NCBI GenBank assembly: GCA_945865375.1 | Contig: CAMBEJ010000021.1 | Location: 1-50,463, forward strand | Length of the DNA: 50,463 nt | Origin: Akkermansia muciniphila | GTDB lineage: Bacteria > Verrucomicrobiota > Verrucomicrobiia > Limisphaerales > F1-80-MAGS106 | Direction of reading: 5' to 3' | In this document: positions 18,626-27,403 of the stretch, in pieces | Layout: the number at the start of each line of letters is the position of its first letter | Position numbering within the stretch: position 1 is the first letter of the stretch | The notes under the pieces: model-generated | The model's input: the letters and a program-made list of their open reading frames with translations, nothing else | Database searches by the model: none | Told to the model about the DNA's origin: nothing | Made by a program: the position numbers and the translations under genes

Positions 18626-18642
18626 GGAGAGAAAAAGTGGGA

Positions 18643-19125
18643 TCAGGCTTTGCGGCGCATCCTGAACGCGATCATCGCGGCTCCAAGGCCGAGTAGCGCG
18701 ACCGTGCCGGGCTCTGGCACCGCGACGACTTGGCCACGAATCTCACCACCCGGGAAAGCTGCCGTGTGGATGTTGGCGTAGGAGAGGCCCGCAAGAATAT
18801 CGGACTTCTGAGTGCCTGTGATCGTTGCGGTGCCTGAATACAAGCCCGCATTACCAGACGAACTCGCCAGGGTGAATGGCACGATGACACCGGCATTGGC
18901 ACCGACGCCCGCCGCTGCATGAAGGTGGGCGGCGGTTGGGGTGAGCCCACTGTAACTCACGCTATAGGTTAGGAGATCTCCGGCAATGGAAATAGCGGCG
19001 ACGCCGGTGGCTGCGCTCGCATTCCCCGAGGGCCGTTCGTTGGCACCGCTCAACGATGCCGTAAATGTTTGTGCTTGGGTAGCTACCGCTAGGATTGATG
19101 CCGCAATGAGTAGAACAGTCTTCAT
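18643..19125 (-). CDS. CHRD domain protein with PEP-CTERM sorting signal
   Basis: A 160-aa exported protein. A signal peptide covers about residues 1-18 (MKTVLLIAASILAVATQAQ). A CHRD domain follows (FTASLSGANERPSGN, then AAHLHAAAGVGANAGVIVPF and GEIRGQV), a beta fold known from chordin and many bacterial surface proteins. The end is a textbook PEP-CTERM signal: VPEPGTVALLGLGAAMIAF and a basic RMRRKA tail, expected to be cut and anchored by an exosortase encoded elsewhere. The CHRD ligand is unknown. It has its own terminator and is divergent from the copper monooxygenase gene, with a MITE-like element in between. Confidence 0.93.
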   Translation of the reverse strand: MKTVLLIAASILAVATQAQTFTASLSGANERPSGNASAATGVAAISIAGDLLTYSVSYSGLTPTAAHLHAAAGVGANAGVIVPFTLASSSGNAGLYSGTATITGTQKSDILAGLSYANIHTAAFPGGEIRGQVVAVPEPGTVALLGLGAAMIAFRMRRKA

Positions 19126-19295
19126 AAGCGAGTTCGGAGTTCAGAACCCTTCCTCATTCAAAGACAATACGTTAAAAGAATCAAGAGCTTTTTGATAGCA
19201 ATTGGTCCATTGAACAAATCCAGAAACCACTGGACCGCACGGAGGTGTGAGGTGATTTCAGGGTGGAACTGCCCCGCCTGATCGCAGGGGGAGTC

Positions 19296-19436
19296 CAGGG
19301 TTGATTCAAGAAAACGGAGCGCCGGCTTCCAGCCGGCTTTGCTTCACGGATCCGCCGGTCGCGCTCCCAAGCCGATTGGAAATCGGCGCTCCGTCCCGTC
19401 CGGCTGGGCGGCAGCTGTTTTCTTGAATCAGCCCTG
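19296..19436. mobile_element. MITE-like element, family 2, copy 1
   Basis: About 141 bp bounded by 21-base terminal inverted repeats (CAGGGTTGATTCAAGAAAAC on the left, 19296-19315, against the reverse complement of 19417-19436, with one mismatch). The 9-base direct repeat GGGGGAGTC flanks it on both sides (19287-19295 and 19437-19445), as expected for a target-site duplication. Inside is a second inverted repeat (ACGGAGCGCCG with CGGCGCTCCGT). It has no coding capacity. The rest of the 19126-19527 gap shows nothing further. Confidence 0.8.
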
Positions 19437-19527
19437 GGGGGAGTCCGAATGCGGAATCGAATGCTTGCGAAGCGCCTGAGGTGGAATTAGTTTTCAAGGG
19501 TCTGGGAAGAACGGAACAAAACCGCGT

Positions 19528-21510
19528 ATGAAGGATTTTCTCGGCTGCATGAAACATTTGTCTAGAACCGCGTCAAGGGTCGGTGCTTGGGTTCGAGCAG
19601 GGGCTTTGCTTGTCCTTATGGGAGCTCTTGGTGTGGACGGTCTGGCCCAAGATCGGCTGCGGGTTGCGCCTTTGGGAAACACGGTCGAATTGAAGCTGGA
19701 GACAGCGGCGCCGCAGAAAGAGTATGTCCTCGAATCCCAGGCGAAGCTGATGGAGGGTGAAGAATGGGCGCCGTTGTTGCAGTTTCGTGGTGGAAACTCA
19801 GCGAGGTCGTACGTGGATGCGGTGTGCGGCACCACGGAGGCCCGATTCTTCCGATTGCGCCAGCTACTCGCGGCGCCCCCAGTCGAGGTGAGCAATTTTC
19901 GCCTCCTGGACACGGCAGGCAACGCCCACGAGTTGTATTATCAAAAGCCAGCCACCGCCGTCGTGGTGGTGCTCGCGGGAACCAACTTGCCCGCCGCTCT
20001 GTCACTGGCCGGTGAACTTGGCCAGACGCGGAAAGACTCCGGTGCGGCGAATCTTCCCATGTGGATCGTTACGGCCTCCGGCTACGAGGAACGAGAGAAG
20101 CTTGCTGCGATGTCGGTTGGGTTGGCTGGAGGCTTCGTCGTTCTGCAGGATCCGACTCAGGCGGTGCATAAGACTCTTGGAACCGGGCGCAGCCCGGAGG
20201 CGGTTCTGGTTTCCACGGCCGATTGGTCCATTGCTTACCGCGGTCCCGTGGAAGAGATCGTCGATACGGGAGCGGGCGTGGTCCGAACACGGCGGCTTGC
20301 GAATGCCGTTGCCGATCTTATCGCGGCGAAGCCGGTGGACGTTTCCCGGGCAGCAACGATTGGGGAGCCTGCCGGGTTGCGGCCTGTGGTGCATGGGGAG
20401 TATGCGACCCACATCGCCCCCATGCTGCTGAACTCCTGCATGCCCTGCCACAGGCCTGGCGACATCGCGCCATGGTCCATGACCAACCACACGGTGATCA
20501 GTACTTTCTCAAAGATTATGAAGTCGGCGGTGCTCGCCGGCGAGATGCCGCCCTGGCATGCGGATCCGAAGCATCAGAAGTACGTCAATGCCAAGGTCCT
20601 CGCGCCCGGAGAGGTGGCGACGCTAATCGACTGGATTGACCGCGGATCCCCACGAGGATTGGGCGAGGATCCTCTCGAGAAAATCAACCATCCGATCGAG
20701 CCTGATTGGCCTCTAGGGAAGCCGGACGCAATCATCTCCCTCCCTCCCCAGGAAGTTCCGGAGAGCGGTACGGTTGACTACAGGTATTTGGTCGCCAGCA
20801 ACCCTTTCCCGACCGACGTGTGGCTGCGAGCGATATCGATTAAACCGGGCGAGCGATCCGTGGTGCATCACTGTCTTGTGTTCAAGGGAAGCTTCACGGA
20901 AGTGTTGGCGTTGCAAGGCGGGTTGGGAGGCTTTTTTGCGGGCTATGTGCCTGGCATGGAGCAGGTCCCCTTTCCTGTGGGCACCGGCAAACTCCTTCGA
21001 AAAGGCGACATCATCGTGTTCCAGATGCATTACACGGTTTCCGGGAAAGCGACGACTGACAACACACAAATGGGCCTTTACCTCGCCCCTGCCAAGCCAG
21101 AAAGGGAGCTGGTCACGGGCGCAGCTTACACCACCAAGTTCCAAATTCCTCCCAATGATCCAGCAGTTCCAGTGAGTGCCTCCAAGACATTTGCCAAGAA
21201 ATCGATGCTGTATGAGTTCAGCCCCCACATGCATTTCCGGGGTGCCAATGCACGATACACATTGGTGTACCCGAGTGGAGAAAAGGAAGTGCTTTTAAAT
21301 GTTCCGAACTATTTTTTTAACTGGCAGGCTTTGTACCGGCTCGAGAAACCGATGGAAATCCCGGCGGGTACCCGGATCCTGTGTGAAGGCCACTTTGACA
21401 ACTCTCCCCAAAACCGTTTTAACCCGGACCCTTCTCAGTCGGTAAAGTTCGGTGAGCAATCGTGGGAGGAGATGTTCATCGGCTACATCAATTACACGGA
21501 GATCCAGTAG
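19528..21510 (+). CDS. Exported redoxin / cytochrome c / copper type II ascorbate-dependent monooxygenase (PHM-like)
   Basis: A 660-aa secreted protein. A hydrophobic signal (about residues 22-40) leads into a 90-residue beta-rich segment. A thioredoxin-fold/redoxin-like region follows (about 115-270), but I see no CxxC there. Next is a cytochrome c motif, CMPCH, at residues 304-308, with GDIAPWSMTNHT after it. The C-terminal half resembles peptidylglycine alpha-hydroxylating monooxygenase: HH pair at 447-448 (VVHHCLVF), H501 (FQMHYTV), H567-x-H569 (SPHMHFRG) and M649 (EEMFIGYINY). These match the order of the CuH and CuM ligands of PHM. It probably hydroxylates an extracytoplasmic substrate, with haem perhaps supplying electrons. 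The substrate is unknown. Confidence 0.85.
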   Translation: MKDFLGCMKHLSRTASRVGAWVRAGALLVLMGALGVDGLAQDRLRVAPLGNTVELKLETAAPQKEYVLESQAKLMEGEEWAPLLQFRGGNSARSYVDAVCGTTEARFFRLRQLLAAPPVEVSNFRLLDTAGNAHELYYQKPATAVVVVLAGTNLPAALSLAGELGQTRKDSGAANLPMWIVTASGYEEREKLAAMSVGLAGGFVVLQDPTQAVHKTLGTGRSPEAVLVSTADWSIAYRGPVEEIVDTGAGVVRTRRLANAVADLIAAKPVDVSRAATIGEPAGLRPVVHGEYATHIAPMLLNSCMPCHRPGDIAPWSMTNHTVISTFSKIMKSAVLAGEMPPWHADPKHQKYVNAKVLAPGEVATLIDWIDRGSPRGLGEDPLEKINHPIEPDWPLGKPDAIISLPPQEVPESGTVDYRYLVASNPFPTDVWLRAISIKPGERSVVHHCLVFKGSFTEVLALQGGLGGFFAGYVPGMEQVPFPVGTGKLLRKGDIIVFQMHYTVSGKATTDNTQMGLYLAPAKPERELVTGAAYTTKFQIPPNDPAVPVSASKTFAKKSMLYEFSPHMHFRGANARYTLVYPSGEKEVLLNVPNYFFNWQALYRLEKPMEIPAGTRILCEGHFDNSPQNRFNPDPSQSVKFGEQSWEEMFIGYINYTEIQ

Positions 21511-21585
21511 CGGTGATGGCCGTGTTCTGTGAGTCGAGTGTTCCGGCAGTTCTCATGGTTCATACTTCTCTACAAAGCGTGAGTT

Positions 21586-24309
21586 ATGCTCGTCGGGCGT
21601 TTCCTGTTTGAGACCCTCAAAAGGAGGGTTGGCGTGAGCTTGGGCGGCAGTTTTCATTCTGAGCGGCAAAGCGTGGCAAGCCCCCAGGGTCTGCCAGTTG
21701 CGGGGGCCTCCGGCCCTGCCCGGAGCGCGGCACACTGCTGTCCGGCATTTCAGAGATCTGCATCCGACCTATGGAAAACGAGCGCTGTAGCGAGTTTTCC
21801 AGCCCGCGCTTTTTCGGCGGTGCTGCTCATGGCTCAATGTCTAGTGGGCTTTGGAGGGTCGAATGCGGGTCACGCAGCCGACGCGCCCGGAGTATCGCAC
21901 TGGGCATTTCGCCCTCCTCAACCCTTTCAACCCATAGCACCGGCCTCAACAGGCGGGGGCGCTGCCAATCCGATCGATGCTTTTGTCATCCAAAAATTGG
22001 ACTCAAAAGGCCTCTCGATGTCGCCGGAGGCGGATCGTGTCACGCTCATCCGGCGTCTGTATCTGGTGATGCTGGGCATTCCGCCGTCGCCGGATGACGT
22101 GCGAGAATTCGTGGCTGACAAGCGCGCGAACGCGTTCGAGCGTTGGGTGGACCGGGTGTTAGACGACCCGCGTTACGGTGAGCGATGGGCCAGGCATTGG
22201 CTGGATGTGGTTCGTTTTGCGGAGAGCAACGGTTTCGAAACCAACCGCGAGCGCCTGAATGGTTGGAAGTTTCGCGATTACATCATCGGTTCTTTCAATG
22301 GAGACAAACCCTACGATCAATTTATTCGAGAGCAGATAGCCGGGGATGCCCTTGGAGTGGATGTCGCCACCGGCTTCTTGGTGGCCGGTCCCGTTGATAT
22401 CGTCGGCAGCCCGGACCCTACGCTCACGCTGCAGCAGCGCGCCGATGAGCTGGATGACATGGTGAACACGACCGGCACGGCTTTTCTTGGCTTAACCTTG
22501 GGCTGCGCGCGCTGTCACGATCACAAGTTCGATCCGATCACGCAGAAGGAATATTATGGGCTCACGGCGATGTTCGCCGGGGTGAAGCATGGGGACCGAG
22601 CGCTGCCAATCGCGGAGGAAGACAAGGCTGAGGCCGACCGGCTCGCTTTAGTCATCGCCGATCTCGAACCAAAACTGCGACGGTTTGACGCGGCGGCAAG
22701 GAGCCTCGAGTCCGCCGCGCCGCGATCATCGAAGCCCCAGCCGTTGAGGCCGGCGGTGAATGCGCGGGAAAACAGCGAGGTTCTTGACCCCGTGGAAGCA
22801 AAGCATGTCCGGTTCACCGTGATTTCGAGCAATTCAGCCGAACCTTGTCTGGATGAGCTAGAAGTGTGGTCCGGCGGGCGCAACGTGGGTCTTTCGAGCG
22901 CAGGAGCCCGCGCGACTTCGTCGGGAACACTGGCAGGCTACGCCGCCCACAAACTGGAGCACGTGAACGATGGCAAGGTCGGCAACAGTCATTCGTGGAT
23001 CTCCAACGAGAATGGCAAAGGCTGGGTCCAGATCGAACTTTCCGAGCCGATGCGCATCGAACGACTCGTTTGGGGGCGTGATCGCGAGGGGGTCTGTGCT
23101 GACCGTGTTCCGGTGAATTACCGTATTGAAGTGGCTCTGGGTTCAGGCGGATGGAAACTCGCGGCCAGCTCGGACGATCGCGAATCTTTCAATCAGCCGA
23201 CGAAAAAGGTATCCGCACCGGTCTATCGTTTCGATGGCTGGCCTCCCCAGGATGGGGAACAGGGACGGCAATGGCTGGCGCGGTTGGAGTTGGCGCGGCT
23301 GCGGCGAGATGCCCTCGGCAAGCGCCCGATGTTCTACGCAGGAACCTTTAGTCAACCTGGTCCAACCCATCGACTGCACCGGGGTGATCCGATGCAACAA
23401 AGGGAAGTGATCGAGCCTGCGACACCCGCCCTGCACAAGCCCTTGACCTTTGCTGGAGACGAACCGGAGCAACAACGTCGGATAAAACTGGCGAATTGGG
23501 TGGCCAGCCGGGAGAACCCGCTGACCGCACGGGTTCTCGTTAACCGGTTGTGGCAATATCAATTTGGGGTGGGTCTTGTGGATACCCCCAATGATTTCGG
23601 CCTCAACGGCTCCGCCCCGACCCACCTGGAACTGCTGGACTGGTTGGCAATGGAGTTCTTGAGCCAGGGTTGGAGCATCAAGGCGCTCCAGAGAAGGATC
23701 CTGCTCTCAGCCACATGGAGGCAAAGCAGCGCTCCGCGGATTGAGCCGGCTCGAGTCGATGCGTCGAGCCGCCTGCTCTGGCGATTCCCGCCCCGGCGGC
23801 TTGAGGCGGAGGCTATTCGTGATGGAATCATGAGTGTGACCGGCGCTCTCGATGGCAGGATGGGGGGAGCCAGTTTTTACCTCCACGAAGTCGATCGTGA
23901 AAACGTGTATCATTACCATCCGAAGGAGGAATTCGGGCCTGCGGAATCTCGTCGGATGATTTACGCGTTCAAAGTTCGCATGGAACAGGATGGTGTGTTT
24001 GGGGCTTTTGATTGTCCCGATGGCAGCCTCGTCGTCCCTCGTCGCAGCGTTTCAACGACCCCGTTGCAGGCCCTCAATCTTTACAACAGCAAGTATGTTC
24101 TCCAGCAAGCGGACAGTTTTTCGACGAGGCTTCGGCGCGAAGTAGGACCGGGCGCGGACGCCCAGGCTCGCCGCGCGTGGCAACTAGCTTTCAGCCGAAA
24201 CCCAGGGCCGGCGGAGGCAACGGAGGCTGAGGCGCTGATCCGGCAGCACGGCCTGCCTGCCTTGTGTCGTGCGGTCTTGAATTCGAACGAGTTCCTCTTT
24301 GTTCCATGA
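21586..24309 (+). CDS. PSD1 protein (DUF1549 + DUF1553) with inserted discoidin-like domain
   Basis: A 907-aa exported protein of the family abundant in Planctomycetes and Verrucomicrobia. DUF1549 covers roughly residues 125-330 ([38 protein letters not shown]) and includes the [12 protein letters not shown] motif (C307, C310, H311), which looks like a haem-c site. Around 395-545 a segment resembling an F5/8-type C carbohydrate-binding domain interrupts the protein. DUF1553 covers about 600-880 ([44 protein letters not shown]). The first 80 residues are not typical. The true start may be nearer ATG 21829, before a hydrophobic stretch ending in HAADAPG. The N-terminal cytochrome domain of longer PSD1 proteins is absent. 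It overlaps the DUF1501 start. Confidence 0.88.
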   Translation: MLVGRFLFETLKRRVGVSLGGSFHSERQSVASPQGLPVAGASGPARSAAHCCPAFQRSASDLWKTSAVASFPARAFSAVLLMAQCLVGFGGSNAGHAADAPGVSHWAFRPPQPFQPIAPASTGGGAANPIDAFVIQKLDSKGLSMSPEADRVTLIRRLYLVMLGIPPSPDDVREFVADKRANAFERWVDRVLDDPRYGERWARHWLDVVRFAESNGFETNRERLNGWKFRDYIIGSFNGDKPYDQFIREQIAGDALGVDVATGFLVAGPVDIVGSPDPTLTLQQRADELDDMVNTTGTAFLGLTLGCARCHDHKFDPITQKEYYGLTAMFAGVKHGDRALPIAEEDKAEADRLALVIADLEPKLRRFDAAARSLESAAPRSSKPQPLRPAVNARENSEVLDPVEAKHVRFTVISSNSAEPCLDELEVWSGGRNVGLSSAGARATSSGTLAGYAAHKLEHVNDGKVGNSHSWISNENGKGWVQIELSEPMRIERLVWGRDREGVCADRVPVNYRIEVALGSGGWKLAASSDDRESFNQPTKKVSAPVYRFDGWPPQDGEQGRQWLARLELARLRRDALGKRPMFYAGTFSQPGPTHRLHRGDPMQQREVIEPATPALHKPLTFAGDEPEQQRRIKLANWVASRENPLTARVLVNRLWQYQFGVGLVDTPNDFGLNGSAPTHLELLDWLAMEFLSQGWSIKALQRRILLSATWRQSSAPRIEPARVDASSRLLWRFPPRRLEAEAIRDGIMSVTGALDGRMGGASFYLHEVDRENVYHYHPKEEFGPAESRRMIYAFKVRMEQDGVFGAFDCPDGSLVVPRRSVSTTPLQALNLYNSKYVLQQADSFSTRLRREVGPGADAQARRAWQLAFSRNPGPAEATEAEALIRQHGLPALCRAVLNSNEFLFVP

Positions 24310-25817
24310 TGAAGCCCTCCTCCCCATTTGGAACCCACCCGTTTCTCAATCGCCGCCGGTTTCTTGGCGACGCCGTCATGGGGTTGGGCTCGATGGCTCT
24401 CATGCGATTGCTGGGGCGGCAGGGATTGCTCGCCGCGACGGCTTCGGTGTCGGGAAAGGGCTCCTTGCGACCCGTCATTCAGCCGGACCGACCCTTCGCC
24501 CCGCGAGCGGCTCATTTCGCGCCTCGGGCGAAAAATGTGCTCGTGATCTTTTGCAGCGGGGCGTGCAGCCATCTCGACACGTTCGATTACAAACCGGAGC
24601 TCATTCGCCGACACGGGGAGCCTCTTCCAGGAAGCGAAAAACTCATCACGTTCCAGGGCGAACAGGGTGCCCTCACGAAGAGTCCGTGGGAATTTCGAGC
24701 CCGTGGGCAGTGCGGCAAAATGGTTTCGGACCTCCTGCCGCGGATGGGCGGACTGGTGGACGACCTCTGCTTCATTCATTCGATGCAGGGGAAAACCAAC
24801 ACCCACGCGCCCGGTGAAAATTTCATGTCCACCGGGTCGACGCGCGACGGTTTTCCGAGCGTGGGCTCTTGGGTGACCTATGCCCTGGGGAGTGCCGACC
24901 AGAGTTTGCCCGCTTACGTCGCCATCCCTGATCCCCGAGGCAAGCCACAGAACAGCGTCAACAATTGGGGCCCCGGTTATTTACCGGCCGCCTTTCAAGG
25001 CACTGATTTCAACGCGGCCACTCCCATTCGCAACCTCGCAATGCCCGGGTCTGTGGGAGGAGCCACCGATGCCGCCACGCGCGCTTTTCTCCAGGGGATG
25101 AATGCAAGGCATCTGCAACATTTTCCAGGCGACACGGAACTGGCGGCCCGCGTCGCGAGCTATGAGCTGGCCGCGCGGATGCAATTGAGTGTGCCTGAAG
25201 TCGCCGATATTTCAGGGGAACCGGCTCATATTTTGCGGCTGTATGGGGCCGACGAAACGGGGTCTAAAATCAAGGAGACGCGCGCGGCGTATGCGAAGAA
25301 CTGCATCCTGGCCCGCCGGCTGATCGAGAAGGGGGTGCGCATGGTGCAATTGTTCAACGGGGCGTATCAGACCGGAGGCGAAGGGACCAGCAACTGGGAT
25401 GGGCACAAAGACTTGCACAGCCAATACAGCGTCCACGGGCCGATCCTTGACCAACCCACGGCCGGGCTTCTGATAGATCTCAAGCAGCGCGGGTTGCTGA
25501 AGGATACATTGGTGGTGTGGTGCACGGAATTTGGCCGAATGCCGACGTTCCAAAAAGGGGCCAAGGGACGCGATCACAATCCCAGCGGATTTACTTGTTG
25601 GCTGGCCGGTGCTGGGGTCCGGGCACCGTTCTCATACGGAGCCACGGATGAATTCGGTTACAAGGCTGTTCATAATACCGTGAGCGTGCATGACTTTCAC
25701 GCCACGATCCTGCACCTGTTGGGACTCGACCACGAGCGGCTGACGTTCTACCACAACGGCCTTGAACGACGGTTGACCGACGTCCACGGGGAGGTCATCC
25801 GAGACGTCCTGTCCTGA
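24306..25817 (+). CDS. DUF1501 domain protein (Tat-exported, sulfatase-like fold)
   Basis: A 503-aa protein with a twin-arginine signal near residues 12-35 ([19 protein letters not shown]). The DUF1501 body follows: [37 protein letters not shown], then [16 protein letters not shown] and [21 protein letters not shown]1501 shares the alkaline phosphatase/sulfatase fold by family knowledge. Its reaction is not established. DUF1501 genes usually follow PSD1 genes, and here the start ATG overlaps the PSD1 stop. ATG 24306 was preferred over the upstream in-frame start at 24264 because it gives a standard Tat signal and the usual overlap. Confidence 0.9.
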   Translation: MMKPSSPFGTHPFLNRRRFLGDAVMGLGSMALMRLLGRQGLLAATASVSGKGSLRPVIQPDRPFAPRAAHFAPRAKNVLVIFCSGACSHLDTFDYKPELIRRHGEPLPGSEKLITFQGEQGALTKSPWEFRARGQCGKMVSDLLPRMGGLVDDLCFIHSMQGKTNTHAPGENFMSTGSTRDGFPSVGSWVTYALGSADQSLPAYVAIPDPRGKPQNSVNNWGPGYLPAAFQGTDFNAATPIRNLAMPGSVGGATDAATRAFLQGMNARHLQHFPGDTELAARVASYELAARMQLSVPEVADISGEPAHILRLYGADETGSKIKETRAAYAKNCILARRLIEKGVRMVQLFNGAYQTGGEGTSNWDGHKDLHSQYSVHGPILDQPTAGLLIDLKQRGLLKDTLVVWCTEFGRMPTFQKGAKGRDHNPSGFTCWLAGAGVRAPFSYGATDEFGYKAVHNTVSVHDFHATILHLLGLDHERLTFYHNGLERRLTDVHGEVIRDVLS

Positions 25818-25845
25818 GACCTCAGCAAAAACCGGTTGAAACCGG
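25818..25845. repeat. Solo end of the family 1 repeat
   Basis: Directly after the DUF1501 stop codon lies GACCTCAGCAAAAACCGG followed by TTGAAACCGG, nearly the same as the left end of the family 1 elements at 42929, 47171 and 49898. No right end follows before the next gene, so it is a truncated or solo terminus. The remaining bases to 26013 show no gene. Confidence 0.6.
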
Positions 25846-26013
25846 ACTCCGGACGACCCACTTCACCACCTCCTTTGTTCCTAACACTACAGCGATATAA
25901 AATGTGAGAGAAGCCCAGGTGAAACCACACAGTATTTCCGCCATTGTAATTCTGAATCTTGGAATCTAGGATTTGGGACCACTTCAACATGTTTACCGAG
26001 TAACCAAAAAGTC

Positions 26014-26973
26014 ATGAAATCTATTTCAAACATTCTGCTGTGCGCCATCGCACTCGCTTCCACAATCAGCCTAGCGGGAGAGCTGAAGTACACCATCGCC
26101 CCGAACTATTTTGAGCAGAATCCTGGCAACGAACCGCTCGGTGCCTGCCACGGAGGCGTTGTCCTGGATAAGGCTGGGAATATTTTGGTCACCACGGACA
26201 CCAAACGTGGCATCGTGGTCTTTTCGCCTGAAGGCAAGTTCCTGCGAGCGGTCGGGCCGTCCCACATTCATGGGCTGGAACTGCGTGAGGAGGGCGGTGT
26301 GGAATACATTTACGCCGCGCGCCCAACCGTCCACGAAGTCATCAAGCTGAAGATGGATGGCGAGCGTTTGTGGTCCATTGAACTTCCCAAGGAGGCAGGC
26401 ATTTACAAAGACGGGAAAGGGTTCAACCCGTGCGCCGTCACTGTCGCTCCGGATGGTTCAATTTTCGTCGCCGATGGATACGGTTCTAATTACGTGCTCA
26501 AGTTCGATAAAGACCGCAAGTTCGTGAAAGCCTTTGGCGGGCCCGGGGTGGAGGAAGGAAAGTTCCAGACCTGTCACGGTATTGGGATGGACCTGAGGCA
26601 GGGCAAGCCGCTGTTGCTGGTTTGCAACCGCAACAGCAATCGCGTCGAGCATTGGGACTTGGATGGCAATTTTATAAAAGTCATCCAGAAAGGCCTCCGC
26701 ATGCCTGCCGCAGTGCATATCCGGGGGGATTACGCCGTGTTCCCGGAGTTGCAAGGCAGGGTTACTGTTTTAGATAAGGAGGGGAAGATCGCCGCGCAAG
26801 TGGGCGACAACCCCACCCTCGCTCAGCGGGCCAACTTCGGTCTTCCGGCCGATCAGTGGAAGGACGGCATTTGCAACTCACCGCACGGCGCTTCGATTGA
26901 CAAAGATGGCAACCTAATTGTCGCAGAGTGGACTCAGTTTGGTCGCCTCCACAAATTCCTCAAATCGAAGTAG
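26014..26973 (+). CDS. Exported NHL-repeat beta-propeller, PAL-like
   Basis: A 319-aa secreted protein: signal peptide about residues 1-21 (ILLCAIALASTISLAG), then six or so NHL-type blades (VTVAPDGSIFVADGYGSN, SIDKDGNLIVAEW and others). The blade loops carry conserved histidines at 46, 84/86, 188 and 291 and a tyrosine at 156 in an ADGY context. In peptidyl-alpha-hydroxyglycine alpha-amidating lyase (PAL), the equivalent positions hold the zinc histidines and the catalytic tyrosine, and the order GKF-x-x-xH then NRxSNRV also fits. The enzymatic role is therefore plausible but unproven. Other NHL proteins are only scaffolds. It is the last co-oriented gene after the PHM-like monooxygenase, PSD1 and DUF1501 genes. 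Confidence 0.8.
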   Translation: MKSISNILLCAIALASTISLAGELKYTIAPNYFEQNPGNEPLGACHGGVVLDKAGNILVTTDTKRGIVVFSPEGKFLRAVGPSHIHGLELREEGGVEYIYAARPTVHEVIKLKMDGERLWSIELPKEAGIYKDGKGFNPCAVTVAPDGSIFVADGYGSNYVLKFDKDRKFVKAFGGPGVEEGKFQTCHGIGMDLRQGKPLLLVCNRNSNRVEHWDLDGNFIKVIQKGLRMPAAVHIRGDYAVFPELQGRVTVLDKEGKIAAQVGDNPTLAQRANFGLPADQWKDGICNSPHGASIDKDGNLIVAEWTQFGRLHKFLKSK

Positions 26974-26991
26974 AGACAACCATTGGCCAGG

Positions 26992-27212
26992 GGTGCAACT
27001 CACGTTATCCGAGGTCGCCTCCCCTGACGCGGGTATCCCGCCGCTTAACCACGCTGAAGTGACACCACGGATGACACGGATACCACGGATGAGGAAAGGG
27101 AGCTGAGATGGGTACTTTATCCGTGCTATCCGTGTTATCCGTGGTTACTCTTCCCATTCTCTGGTAGGTATTGTCCTCCCAACGACACCTCCCGGAAACC
27201 GTGAGTTGCACT
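26992..27212. mobile_element. MITE-like element, family 3
   Basis: A 221-bp element bounded by inverted repeats GTGCAACTCACG / CGTGAGTTGCAC, which continue imperfectly inward. An exact 11-base direct repeat CATTGGCCAGG lies on both sides (26981-26991 and 27213-27223), a strong sign of insertion with target duplication. The interior holds two opposing arms, 27063-27092 and 27119-27147, each made of CACGGAT-type units (27063 ACCACGGAT..., then its inverse), able to fold into a long hairpin. It has no open frame of note. It fills most of the 26974-27403 gap. Confidence 0.8.
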
Positions 27213-27300
27213 CATTGGCCAGGATTCGCGTCCGTTCGTTGGAGGTTCTCCCTTTCCATGAACGCACCCGGCTGAACAGTCTCAGAACTCCCGCCGTCAT

Positions 27301-27336
27301 GGAAAAAAATCGAGGGGGGGTGTGGCCGCCCCTCGA
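27301..27336 (-). terminator. Rho-independent terminator of the Gfo/Idh gene
   Basis: On the minus strand TCGAGGGG (27329-27336) pairs with CCCCTCGA (27310-27317) across an 11-base loop and is followed by a run of seven T. It lies about 70 bases beyond the stop of the Gfo/Idh/MocA gene. Confidence 0.85.
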
Positions 27337-27403
27337 AAGACTCTACTGGCGGCACATTTTGACTCGTGCCGCCGGTTCCAATTGGCTCCAAAGAAACTTG
27401 GAA

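Noticed and set aside
27063..27147. CACGGAT arms as a CRISPR array
   Set aside because: Units are under 10 bases with only 1-3 bases between them and the second half is the inverse of the first, which is a hairpin and not a repeat-spacer array.
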